Source of the DNA: Rhododendron vialii
Taxonomy: Eukaryota > Streptophyta > Magnoliopsida > Ericales > Ericaceae
Length of the DNA stretch: 64,000 nucleotides
Reading direction: 5' to 3'
Assembly (NCBI RefSeq): GCF_030253575.1
Contig: NC_080561.1
Span: 27,277,564-27,341,563 of the forward strand
The notes below the pieces were generated by a model. That model saw only the letters and a program-made list of their open reading frames with translations, was not told the DNA's origin and did not search any database. Positions 54,101-64,000 of the stretch are shown here, in pieces; position 1 is the stretch's first letter; the number at the start of each line of letters is the position of its first letter. Position numbers and translations under genes: made by a program.

Positions 54101-57100
54101 AATCGTTCTGTCTTTATGATATGATATTTGTTCTCACCTTTCTGCTTAGACATCTTCAAATTTCTTATTGGAATTCACGTTCCGATACATTGTATACTTG
54201 GGGTTCCAAAATGGTAAATTTATAGATAGAAATTTGATCTCGGATAATTGTACCTTAAAAGGTTTCCTCAGGAGGAAAAAAGACAAATGTAAAGACTGAA
54301 ATCTAAGTTCTACTGAGAGTTGTTTGCCTTGTTGAATTTTTTGTTGGAGATATTAGCTATCAAAGCTGGATGGTGGGAAACATTCTCTAAGCATTTTACA
54401 GAGGCACATCAAATCATTAGAGAATCTAGCTGCATTTTTTATTAGTTTCATTGTTGAAGTTTCTCGAAATGAAAATGTTGAAAGTCTGAAAAGACAATAT
54501 TTCCATTTTGATACACTTCAATATATGAAAGTCAGAAAACAGTGCTATATAGTGAAAGTTACCTTTTAGGGTTTTTTTCTCGTTTGGAAACAGTTTCAGG
54601 AGAAAACCTGTGCAAAAAAGTAGTTTCCCAGTCATTATCGTTTACTTTATTATCTCATGAAACAAACAAGGTTCCATCAATAATACAAAACAGGTCCTAG
54701 AGGATGCAAGGAGTTCAGTGAAAGCGTAGCAGTGATGTGTGTAGGGAAGAAACTCTTCATCCTATGAGTAGGTACGCTCACAGTGGCACAAACAGCCAAC
54801 ATTGGTTGAAAAATCTAATGAAATTATTCTACGAGAGGCTGATGTAACTACAGATTAAAGTTTTTGAAGTGTTTTCATTGCCTTTGGTTTTTTAGCCCTG
54901 AAGATATGCCACTAGAAATGGTGGAAAACATTAATGTAGTCTTGCTTTTCTCAGCTTCTTTAGTAATAGTACCTGTACTTTTGCCATATCTCCTTGAAGT
55001 TCTTCCTACCCTGTTTTTCAACATTCTCTCTAAATTTGGGCAGAGTTAGAATTCATTAGCAGAGTTTGGATATATACTTATAGAATTTGGTGCCAAGAAC
55101 ATAAAAGATACCAAGAGGAAAATCTCTGTTGTACTTCGGCAAAATTAAGTTTCTGTTGGTGATAACTAATAAGTGATTGAAGGCGGCTAGAAAATCCCAC
55201 GGCAGCAATGTCATTATGGATGACATCATGCAATTCAATGATACTTTCTACCAGAGGAAAAGAGCTGCAAATATAGATATTAACTTAATCATATATTGCT
55301 TCAGCAGGCCCTTATATTAGCAATTTTCCCCACTGAATGGGGTTACGCAAAATGCGGAAACTTGGGCAATTCCTGCACTTGACTCACATACCCAATCTAT
55401 CCTTGGTTATCCATTTGAATGCAGCGGAAACTGCGTTGTCACAACATTTTTAAGGAGTGGTGATAGTGTGATCAGTTCTATCACCTTTCAATGAAAACAT
55501 GTAAATTTTATCTTGGTGTTCAAATGGAAGCAAATACTAGGCAACGCTTGATTCTCTTAGACATGTAAATTGCACAAGATAAAATTTTCATATTTTTTTT
55601 TGCGCTAGATAAATTGAGTATAAGAATTAAAAGAATCTCATGCTAGAAATTGTAGGAGTTGCCTGACACTTAACGGAGGCATTAAAAAAAGCTTACCTAA
55701 TTTCCTGCAAACTGCATATAATAAATGTCAGACTTATTTATACCTGGGTGAAATGTCTAATGGCTAGATGAGCCGAAATTTGAAAATTATGGAGTTACCT
55801 TTAATGAGTTCTAATGTATTTGTCCATGGTAGGGAATTCTAGTACTAAGTACTCTCTTTCTGTTCCTAGCATTTTTTGCTATTGCCGACTTTCAAGTGAT
55901 GAGATTGTTTCCTTTTCGGTCCATAATGGTTTTGGAAGTTGTGACATATTGGTTGAGCCTAGCAAGGGAAATCTTCTGAATGATTAGATGTTTCTTTTAG
56001 AAGTGGTTATCACTCAATTTCAGGTTGCCCTTGTCTCACCCGCACAAGCATGTCATTATGTTTTTTTGTGTTTCCTTTTCCTTTGGTATTTTGGGCTGGT
56101 ATTATTTGATGTTGGGTATGTGTTGACTTATCTACTTGTTATAATCATTTACTTTGGCAGGGTTGAGATTTGCGGGTACAAAAAACGGAGATGCACAGGA
56201 ACTGCTCTATGATTATGCTATCTGCTTCCTGAATGAGGTCCAGCCTCCTCGATTTGCTCCTGAAGTTGTATGTTGTCTTTATGAGTGGCTAATCATTCAT
56301 CACAATGTTTCCAGATTAAGCCCGTTTGTGTTAGAAGCGGAAGTACCTTGCTAAAGGGATTGTCTCACTATTGGGTGCCTTGGAGATATGCCTTCACTTG
56401 ATTGTTCTTTCTCTCTCTGTGGTTAGTAAATTGTGATTATGCGCACTATTTCTCACATTTTAGTTTCTTACGAACTATTGGCAATTATCGGTCTCTAATT
56501 TTCTGGGAGAGCAGGTGATGGCCGGTTCTGGACATTTACAAACATTTTGATTATTGAGATTTCTACGGAGTTGAAACTCTGCAGACGGGCATGTTAATTA
56601 TGGTACTCAAATGGCGGTAATTCTCCTTTAATGTTAGCTGTTTGGTTTGCTTTCACATGTTACAAAATAAGTCACTGCTCTCTGAAAACCGTACGAGTTT
56701 GTTTGGGAAACTTTGATCGGTTGGAGACTATGCATGTTACAAGTTGTTGCATAGAGAGGCAAAAAAAGGTCACCTGATGCGATAGTACAAGGTTGTTGAA
56801 TAATATTCCCTGACTGGTCGGTTGTTTCTTAACGTGTTTCCTCTTCTGTGCAATTTCCAAAAGTAGAAATAAAGTAAAATAGTCTTATTACACATATTTT
56901 TTCTACATGAAGCATGCATAACTTTTTGAGCGAGATTCCAACTTCGGAAGGAACATGGTATTTGTAGTAAGTTTGTGAAACTGTTTAGCATGAAATACAT
57001 ATAACACGTCGATTTGGTGATTTAAAACTCGTTCAGCAATCTGAATGTCTATGCTCTTTTCGTTGATATTTACCTTATAGTTGTAATTATTGTAGTTGAG

Positions 57101-59888
57101 CTTAGCTATTGGTTTCTTGTTCCTTGGGGGTGGGATGCAAACCTTTTCGACAAGCAATAACTCTATTACTGTTTTGCTGATATCTTTGTATCCACGCTTA
57201 CCTACGGGACCAAATGACAATCGATGCCACCTTCAGGTCCGTACATCTGAATGCGGAACTAGCAAGAGCTATAGTGGATTTCTCCACTCTCTCTCTCTCT
57301 CTCTCTCTCCAAACGATTAGAGGATACTGCAGTGGGCCCGTTCCCAATGTAGGGTTAACGTGCTCAATATCACATTCTAGTTCTTATTATTTTGGTGTTA
57401 CAGTATTCGTGGTGTTCAGATGATGCAAAAAGGACCACTAGCCTAGTTGAAATCTCAACAGCCTTACAAAAGACCTTTCTGTTATCACTTCAGAGTGCGA
57501 GGTTGGGGAAGTGGGTTAGTTGCATGTGTTATGTCCTCCATTGATATTGGCAAAACCCCTCAAAATTGGGGGCAAAAACATAAATACCGATCACCATTTC
57601 TCTTATGTCTTTACCAAGAGACCACCTTTTGTGTTTTTGGATGTGAAGGCCGAGCTCCTCACAGCTGTCCTGTCCCTAGAAGAGTTGGAGGATGTTTTTT
57701 CTTTTTCATTTTAACGTTCCGTCATTTTGTTATTGAGAATCTCCTCAGCATTTTTTAATGGAAGGAAGTTTTCTTTTCAGGCATTGTATGTCCTTGCTAC
57801 GGAAGCTTGCTGGCTTCAAACAGTTGATGTTGACACAGGCCTGCTAGTTTATGCCCCTCTTGAAATGACAGTCACAGAAACTGAGCATTATGGAGAGACA
57901 AGTTTTTGTGAGGTCACTCCTTGCATTCTCCCAGAAGGTGCTACTGTAAGTTTAACTTCTCTTTTTCTCTTGTTCTGTGATCAATGTAGTTGTATGTGGG
58001 GTTGAAAAAATAATTCTACTAGAGCAGTGAAATGATTCCAGAGTTAGTGTCATTTATGATTTATAATTTCTATTTCTCTAAATTTCTCCCTCATGACCTG
58101 ATCTCTTTTTTCACTTTACACTTTTAAATAAGATGTTATGTCATGATACTTTTTGATAACTGGAGCTATTGCTAATTGTAATCATACAGGAAAAGTTGTA
58201 GGAGTATTGAGTTTATTGTTTGGACACAATATCTCAGTTTTTAGCAAGACCTCAGTATGGTTAACTATAAAATCTCCAGTGTCTCATCTTACTAGACTGC
58301 TGTAATACTGCTGCAGCTGAAGATTGTTCGTGTTTGTGGTCCTCGATATTGGCCACAGGTGATAGAGCTTGTTCTGGGAGGTAAAAATTAAAATGAATGT
58401 ATTTTTTTTGAACAGCGAAAAAGACGGCCATATAGGTATTGATATTTTCTAGTTTTTTTTCAAACAACATACTTAACTCCTCTTATTTCGCTGCAGACAA
58501 ACCTTGGAGGAGCACAGGAGACAAGATCGACCCATTTAACTCTGGTGTCTTGTACATCAAGCGGAAAGTTGGATCTTGTTCATATGTGGATGATCCTGTT
58601 GGATGCCAGTCACTGCTGTCACGAGCAATGCACAAGGTTTTGTCCTATTTATGCGACCATCAGCTGAACATTTTCTTGTCTTTTGTATATTATGTGGTTG
58701 AATTAAGAGTCCTTTCTTCAGGTTTTTGGTTTCACAAGTCTGAGAGCTTGTACTCCAAGTACCAATGACTGCGTTGGAGCTGATGCAGTAACTATTGATC
58801 TGTTGGTCAGCACCTTCTCATCTGATCCAAGCTTAATTGCCTTTGCACAACTTTGTTGTGACCCCTCCTGGAATAGTAGGCAAGTATGCAAATCTCTAGT
58901 ATTGCTGTCTTTTTCTATAATGCTTACTTGTTCTTCCATGTTGTGTAATAAAGCTATAATAATGGGATCAAAAACTTTGTTACGGTTTTTGGGTGAATGA
59001 CTAAGGTGACATTGACATCTAGTAATTCGCTTTTGATGTGTTAAGAGGTGTTTCTGTATTTTTGCAACGGAGCATTATTTCTAACTTGCTGTGTGATGTA
59101 AATACCTAACCCCTGCATACATTATTGGAGGCTGGAGGAAGCTTTTTTGTGCTTGTACTGTTTCATACTTACATTCATTATATTTTGACATTCTGGGACA
59201 CGTGATTGGCACATCTCAGTGTCTCTTGTTCTTTAAGATTTATCTTAATTTGGATCGGCTGAGCTGATATCGGGGAAGGTGCTGTTGATACACCAGCTTA
59301 TGGATGTATTATGCTCATCAATGTGTATGATTGTTGAGAATACTGAATGAACAATACAGAAGTTATAATTTTTTTTGGAATATGTATAGTTTGATAAGCT
59401 CACTTTGTTGTAAAAAGATAGTTAAAATGGCTTTAAGCATTCGTGGTATTAATTGTGCTGGATGACAGCAAAGTGGCACAACATTAATTACAATCCTCTA
59501 TAAGCTGGTTAATTCTAAGTGAATCTAATTGTTTTCCAATGGGACAGTGATGAGACACAGTATGTACCTTGTTGACTTTTATATGTTTATTACTAGTTCT
59601 TAATATGAGGCTTCCTGTAGTAATCACTTGCTGAACATGTTTGCAGATCTGATGGTGATTTCCAAGAATTTTGCTTGCAAGTGTTATTTGAATGTGTGAG
59701 CAAGGACAGACCGGCCCTTTTGCAGGTAAGCAACTTGTTTGGTAGAGGTAGAAGCTCTTCTTTCGTAGGAGTTATTGTTGTATAGACTCTGCATTGCTTT
59801 TGGACAATTTAAAGATGCATAAAACGGAGACCTTTCTTTTGTATTTCTCACAAGTTGGACAAGAAGTGGTATGACTACTAACCACACG

Positions 59889-60481
59889 TGGAAACACATA
59901 ACTCTTAATAGGTGTACATACTACTAGTCTTGTGGAAGGAAAAAAGTGATTTCTAGTAGGTGTTGATCCCTTCAGAGATAAGAGCTCTGAAAGCGTTCAT
60001 TTGATTAATGAGATCAGAATAAAAAAGTGGTTCCTAGTGGGGGTTAAAACCACTGGCCACATAAGGCAAGAAAAAGATTTATACGACCCTAAATGAAAGC
60101 GGGAAGTTTGATGTTGGTAAACGAAGGAAGTGGTTCCTAGTAGGTTAGTGAGACAACTTGCCACTACATGTAGCTCCTATTAGGAGGCTACTGGTTACTG
60201 ATCAGTGATTCGTAGTAGAGGGCTACTGGCTATCGAGGACGAAAAGCATTAGAATAATATTAGACCAAGTCTATATGATGGGTCTAGAATATATGTTGCT
60301 CTGGTTCAAAGAAGGGGCCCAAATCTGATGAGTCCATCATCCCGACATATTTGTTGCCTCGGTTTAATATGGATCATAGTATGCGTACTAGATCCGAAAC
60401 ATATGAATTGCCTCGAATCGATGTTGCTTTCCGAACAAATTGGATCAATTCCAACTGTAAAGTATCACGAGTCTTGTGTCC
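59889..60481 (+). repeat. Dispersed repeat, copy B (right of APC1 block)
   Basis: This is a diverged direct copy of 42588-43165. It begins about 160 bp after the last recognisable APC1 exon. Its internal motif units (GTGGTTCCTAGTAGG, GTAGTAGAGGGCTACTGG) are clearer than in copy A. Confidence 0.85.
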
Positions 60482-60955
60482 AACATCAAAATCTAGCTAG
60501 ATGCTAATCTAGTCTTCTAGATGAAGATCTGGAAGAAAATCTGATTCCTATGGGTTTTGAGTTTCCTTCTTTGTTTATTAAATCTTTGTTAGATTTCAAC
60601 AAAAATCTAGACGATAATCCAGATGGAGATAATACAGGAGACGAATAAAAAAAATCGAAGCTGGAAAGCAGTTTCCTTCAATATGATGATCCTAACTTCT
60701 GTGAATGGATGCATAGCTTGAAAGTGCAAGCATACACAGATGTTGCGATAGCTGAAGGCAGGAGGTATTCGCCTAGATCACAAATGGCCAATTCATTAGG
60801 GTGATATTTTCTGTAGTAGAACCAGAAAATTGAGGGAGGAGCGATAGCATAAAAGAATTCGAAAGAATACCACTCCAGTATTAGAGAATCCAACGTAGGA
60901 GGTATTTGCCTATTTTTCAAGCTTTATCTTCGATTCTTCCTCTTTTCATCACTAA
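60482..60955. other. Unassigned segment
   Basis: A few ATC/TAG-rich short repeats (CTAGATGAAGATCTGG, AATCTAGACGATAATCCAG) and no exon that I recognise. A minus-strand 80-codon frame here has no known family. Confidence 0.4.
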
Positions 60956-61469
60956 GGGCTTCTCTAGTGGAAGAGTTAAGGGCTTGGTTTGGTCATAAAA
61001 TTTCTGACTTAGTTAACTAACTCTAGTTTGGGCTCCCTAGTGGTTTTGCTAACATTTTGTTAACTTTAAAGAAGTCAACTGCGTTGTTAACTGCAGGGAA
61101 ACAGTAAATGAACTTTTCTTCCGAAAAGGAGGGGTGGAGAAGGTACAAAGGGTCCCACCAGTCCCTTTCTTCATACTCGTTGCAAATTTATATCATTTTC
61201 TTATTGCTGTTGGGTTCGAGCCGTTGGAGAAATTAGCCGTTGGAAGAAGTATAGCCATTGGAGAAGTAGCTTTTGGGTAGAAAATGGTGGGTCCCATTTC
61301 ATTAAAAAATACTCTCTCTCTCTTTAAGTTAACCAACATAGATATACCCTATTAAAATGCACTCTTCTTTGCTAGCTAACTATAGCTTTCAATGCAGAAA
61401 ATAGGGCCCCACATGTGCTTAGGAGTACACTTTAACAAACAAATTTTAACTCTATCACTAGAGATGCTC
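60956..61469. mobile_element. Tourist-like (PIF/Harbinger) MITE
   Basis: The left end is GGGCTTCTCTAGTGGAAGAG. The reverse complement of the right end is GAGCATCTCTAGTGATAGAG, and both continue into TTAA. TAA flanks both ends (60953-60955 and 61470-61472), the target duplication expected of this superfamily. It is 514 bp with no coding capacity. Confidence 0.85.
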
Positions 61470-61620
61470 TAAGGTATAAGTACTCTTGAATATGCTGGTA
61501 CATTGTCTTTGCATGTACATTGTCTTCTCTCCCTGCGTGGTTTAGGCTCTGTGGCTTTTGCTCTCAAACCTTTGCCCTAGCGTCCGTCGCCATCGCTTTC
61601 CTCTTGTCATCAATGAAGCT

Positions 61621-62187
61621 ATGAAGCTCGTTGGGTCCATCCTCTCATCCTTGTATTTATTTTCGTCCTATAATTTCCCTGTCTTTATTGAAACCAAGTG
61701 TTACAGGGAGTAATAGCCCTGGATCTTCCCAGGGGTCGTGCAAAGCGGGTTTGGAAGTGCTCCTTGAGAATGGTTATGACGACAATGACAGCGGCGTGTT
61801 TTAGAGTGGACCACTGGAAGAGTTTGAGGTTTTGAATTTAAGTTATTTTTCCCCTCTACCTTCTGCAGTTTATTACTCCGTATTATTATTTTTTTGTATG
61901 TCCAGATTATTTAGTTATTTATCTATTCTTAAGTTGGAATTTGCACCATATGCATTCTTTATCGTTCGGGAGATTTAATTCGTAAATAGCAAGTTAGAGT
62001 TTGGACCATATGCATTTTGAATCTTCGGTTTTCGATTCATGTGATTCACTGTTTGATTTTTTAGAAACTATTATCTTATTTCTGTGATCTTTAATTTTGT
62101 GGTATAATTAGGGTCTTGTTGAAGTTGAAGAACGAGACCGTGTTGATTGAGCTCAAGAATGGCACCATTGTTCACGCACAATCACAG
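61621..62187 (+). pseudogene. SMD1: snRNP core protein SmD1, first two exons
   Basis: SmD1 is one of the seven Sm proteins that ring U snRNAs in the spliceosome. Exon 1 (61621-61634) encodes MKLV plus a split codon before gt. Exon 2 (62112-62187) reads VLLKLKNETVLIELKNGTIV, which fits the Sm1 motif of SmD1. One base is missing after the His codon (CACGCACAATC where CACGGCACAATC is expected), shifting the frame just before the exon 2 donor. The Sm2 motif and the Gly-Arg tail are missing. A leader of normal look precedes the ATG. Confidence 0.85.
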
Positions 62188-62329
62188 GTCTCTCTTTCTC
62201 TCTCAAAGAAACAATAAACGAAGAAATTATCACCGACTATGTTCAGTTACCAAGGAACAAGGTCCAACATTTTTCACTATTACTGACTTCTTCTCCCCTT
62301 CCGGTGAAAGAATTGAAATTCAACTCCTT

Positions 62330-62615
62330 CCAGTGCCTAAATCTTCACCTCTCAACCGCCGCGATACCACTCTACATACCTGAGTACAGTGCCCTCCTCT
62401 CCCCAAAAAACCGCCATCACGGACGATCCCAGTCCGCCCTCACCACGTTGAACCCTTCCACTAGCTACTGCACGTGGTCCGGAGTCACATGCAACCGCAA
62501 CCACCACGTGATGGTGCTCGACATCTCCGGTTACAACCTCTCGGGGACCCTTTCCTCTAGCGTCGGCCACCTCAACCTCTCCAACAATGTCTTCAACGGA
62601 ACCTTCCCTCTTTAA
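62330..62615 (+). pseudogene. BAM-type LRR receptor kinase, N-terminal fragment
   Basis: BAM1/BAM2 kinases are CLE-peptide receptors of meristems. The translation gives PEYSALLS, then QSALTTLNPSTSYCTWSGVT, NHHVMVLDISGYNLSGTLSS and HLNLSNNVFNGTF. This is the LRRNT cap (CTWSGVTC) plus the first leucine-rich repeats of a BAM protein. Compared with the family, an LRR-sized piece is missing between SSSVGH and LNLSNN, and the stretch after ALLS is scrambled by small indels. It stops after NGTFPL at 62614. Signal peptide, remaining LRRs, membrane segment and kinase are absent. It starts about 140 bp after the SmD1 piece. Confidence 0.85.
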
Positions 62616-63138
62616 CTATCCCGCCTCAAATATTTACAGGCAAATATTTGATCTCATTACATAGTCACGCCATTCTAATTTAACCAAATAAAAGAAAAAA
62701 AGAAAAGAAGTTATACGTTAGGTTTTTGACGCGAAATTCGGTCTAATTTGTGCTTCGCGGACTGTTATGTAAAAATTGAACGAGGATTTGACGTTCAATA
62801 TGATATCTGTTTTCAAGTAGTGTTATTGTTTGCTCACTTTCTCAGTATCAAATGATGATTAGGGTGTTGTTAGACCACGGTTTCGGTTTCTATTTGTTTG
62901 GGGCTGATTCAATTTCTTTTTCCCTAGCAAATTTTCGGTGTTTATAGTCAATTCAATTGTGAAAAGTCCCAACTTCCTACCATAGCCACCCACACACATA
63001 AACACATCAATCTGAGTTCTTTGTTAGGGTACATGTTTCTTTTATTGTGCTTCGTGACTATTGTCCTTCAAATATGTTATATGCCCCATTTTCTACTACT
63101 TGTTTGTGTTTTTTCCTTGGTTTCTTTTGATTTGGCAG

Positions 63139-63404
63139 AAACTGATTCCAATCAATGTGGATGGAGCAGTCATCGTTGCCGATGGAGGAAGGAAAGGAGC
63201 GACGGCCGTGGCTGTACCAAAAGTGGCTCAAAAAATAGTGACTTTGAAACCAGATCCCAAAATTATGATTGAGATAAGCTCTGATACATTAGGAGAGATC
63301 AAGATCAAGAAACCGGTTGTGAACGATTAAAAAAATCTAGCAATGGGTCGTCGAGAAAGAAGTCTCAAACAACCCTCATTTCAATCCTCACTGCTAGAAG
63401 CAAG
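63139..63404 (+). pseudogene. B1-type mitotic cyclin, N-terminal exon fragment
   Basis: The exon begins after an AG acceptor at 63138 and ends at a GT donor at 63405. It translates as KLIPINVDGAVIVADGGRKG, AVPKVAQKIVTLKPDP and MIEISSDT, then PVVND and a stop. After a frameshift near 63330 it continues SSNGSSRKKSQ and ISILTARSK. The last block matches the conserved KKSQTLTSILTARSK segment upstream of the cyclin box in plant CYCB1 proteins. The destruction-box exon and the cyclin boxes were not found. Assignment rests mainly on that block and the upstream lysine/proline-rich style. Confidence 0.75.
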
Positions 63405-63562
63405 GTACGTAGCATTTTTTATATCCATTTGTTTGATAATTCCCTTTTTGTAAAGTTTGTGATTGAATCAGCAAAATGTAGGCTGTTGTTTGTGACCTTG
63501 CATATGCATTTTGTTTAGGGTATTGGAATGTAAGGATGTTCAATCCTGGTTGTCTATGTTTT

Positions 63563-64000
63563 CTTCTGTATGAAAACATCATTGAAGTGACTGAGGGCTT
63601 CAGTGCCAAACACTGTGTTGGTGAAGGAGGATATGGTTCTGTTTGTAGAGCTTCTTTGCCCAATGGTCAAGTAGTTGCTGTGAAGAAACTTCATACATCA
63701 TTCGATGGTGAATTGGTTGATCCCACAAGCTTCACGAGTGAGATCAATGCATTAACCAAAATACGACACTGCAACATCGTAAAGCTTTATGGTATTGTTC
63801 ACATCTGAGGCACTTGTTTTTGGTTTATGAATTTTTGCAAGGGAGAAGCTTGGGAAATGTACTGTGCTCAGAGGAACAAGTAGTAGAGTTTGATTGGATT
63901 AAGCGAGTGAATGTCGTTATAGTGTTGCAGATGTTCTCTCTTATATGCACCATGGTTGTTCACCTCCAATCATCCATCAAGACATATCAAGCAAGAATGT
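63563..64000 (+). pseudogene. MIK2-like LRR receptor kinase, kinase-domain fragment
   Basis: The sequence gives ENIIEVTEGFSAKHCVGEGG, YGSV (glycine loop), VAVKKLHTSFDGELVDP (the ATP-binding Lys), then FTSEINALTKIRHCNIVKLY. This is the N-lobe of a MIK2-type leucine-rich receptor kinase. A frameshift near 63800 makes the frame stop at 63808. Homology resumes in other frames: LGNVLCSEEQVVEFDWIKRV, a deletion, then LSYMHHGCSPPIIHQDISSK at the window edge. The catalytic HRD is HQD here. No LRR or membrane segment precedes it. It runs off the window, so whether the rest exists is unknown. Confidence 0.88.

Larger units (their letters stand above)
43425..59725 (+). pseudogene. APC1: Anaphase-promoting complex subunit 1 (APC1), broken 3' two-thirds
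   Basis: APC1 is the scaffold of the APC/C ubiquitin ligase. Exons: 43425-43876, 44551-44914, 45984-46066, 46873-46965, 47156-47219, 47597-47682, 47970-48122, 48408-48488, 49401-49471 plus 51558, 51935-52005, 52804-52897, 53008-53090, 53332-53373, 53445-53522, 53672-53793, 53875-54035, 56161-56237, 56315-56421, 56515-56616, 57096-57236, 57781-57945, 58317-58380, 58497-58636, 58722-58879, 59647-59725. Diagnostic peptides are TVGLMLGLAASYRGTMQPA, NVDVTAPGAIIALALMFLK and LSLAIGFLFLGGG from the PC repeats. Lesions are frameshifts in at least the first, third, sixth, seventh, tenth and eighteenth listed exons, a TGA at 44642, and TGAs at 56548 and 56572. The N-terminal third and last exons are absent. 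Confidence 0.93.

Noticed and set aside
43425..59725. A functional APC1 gene
   Set aside because: Frameshifts in several exons, at least three stops, a retroelement in an exon, and missing N- and C-terminal exons make a working product impossible here.
1..64000. tRNA, rRNA, snRNA or miRNA genes
   Set aside because: No cloverleaf with A/B boxes, rRNA segment or clear miRNA hairpin was evident by eye. The only strong hairpins belong to MITEs. A covariance-model scan would settle it.

Overview
The window is plant nuclear DNA, almost certainly from a eudicot. It has GT-AG introns, many long (CT)n/(GA)n microsatellites, Ty1/copia, Ty3/gypsy, MULE, hAT and Tourist-like elements, and plant gene families (TFB1, APC1, CAP-D2, BAM and MIK2-type receptor kinases, B1 cyclin). 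No genus can be named safely. There is no prokaryotic, organellar, rRNA or tRNA content that I can see.

Layout. (1) 1-12587 is a head-to-tail array of a gypsy-type, gag-only (TR-GAG-like) LTR retrotransposon on the minus strand: partial LTR, internal, LTR, internal, LTR. The two units are nearly identical apart from a 32-bp duplication. The 2335-bp LTRs hold a 12-box palindrome array and a 36-bp tandem repeat. (2) 12588-21520 is gene-poor, with a copia RNase H scrap, microsatellites and a MITE. (3) 22344-25244 is the only gene that still looks intact: a four-exon, 140-residue protein I cannot name. (4) 25976-30080 holds a foldback element, a tandem duplication, a MULE with 9-bp target duplications that contains a LINE tail, and an AT-rich repeat cluster.

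(5) From 30676 to the end runs a train of intron-containing fragments of unrelated genes, all on the plus strand and all broken: condensin CAP-D2 (5' end only), TFIIH subunit TFB1 (middle exons), APC1 (25 exons of the middle and 3' half), snRNP SmD1 (first two exons), a BAM-type LRR kinase (N-terminus), a B1-type cyclin (N-terminal exon), and a MIK2-like receptor kinase (running off the window). Later insertions sit inside them: a near-complete young copia element with CTATG target duplications in a TFB1 intron, a hAT MITE, and a chimeric LTR element with CTGCA target duplications that splits an APC1 exon. The APC1 block lies between two direct copies of a roughly 590-bp repeat.

The same-strand, intron-retaining, truncated fragments resemble multi-gene capture by a Helitron-like element, or serial segmental duplication. 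I could not identify Helitron ends. There is no operon-like cooperation here; most of the 'genes' are decaying copies whose functional parents must lie elsewhere.
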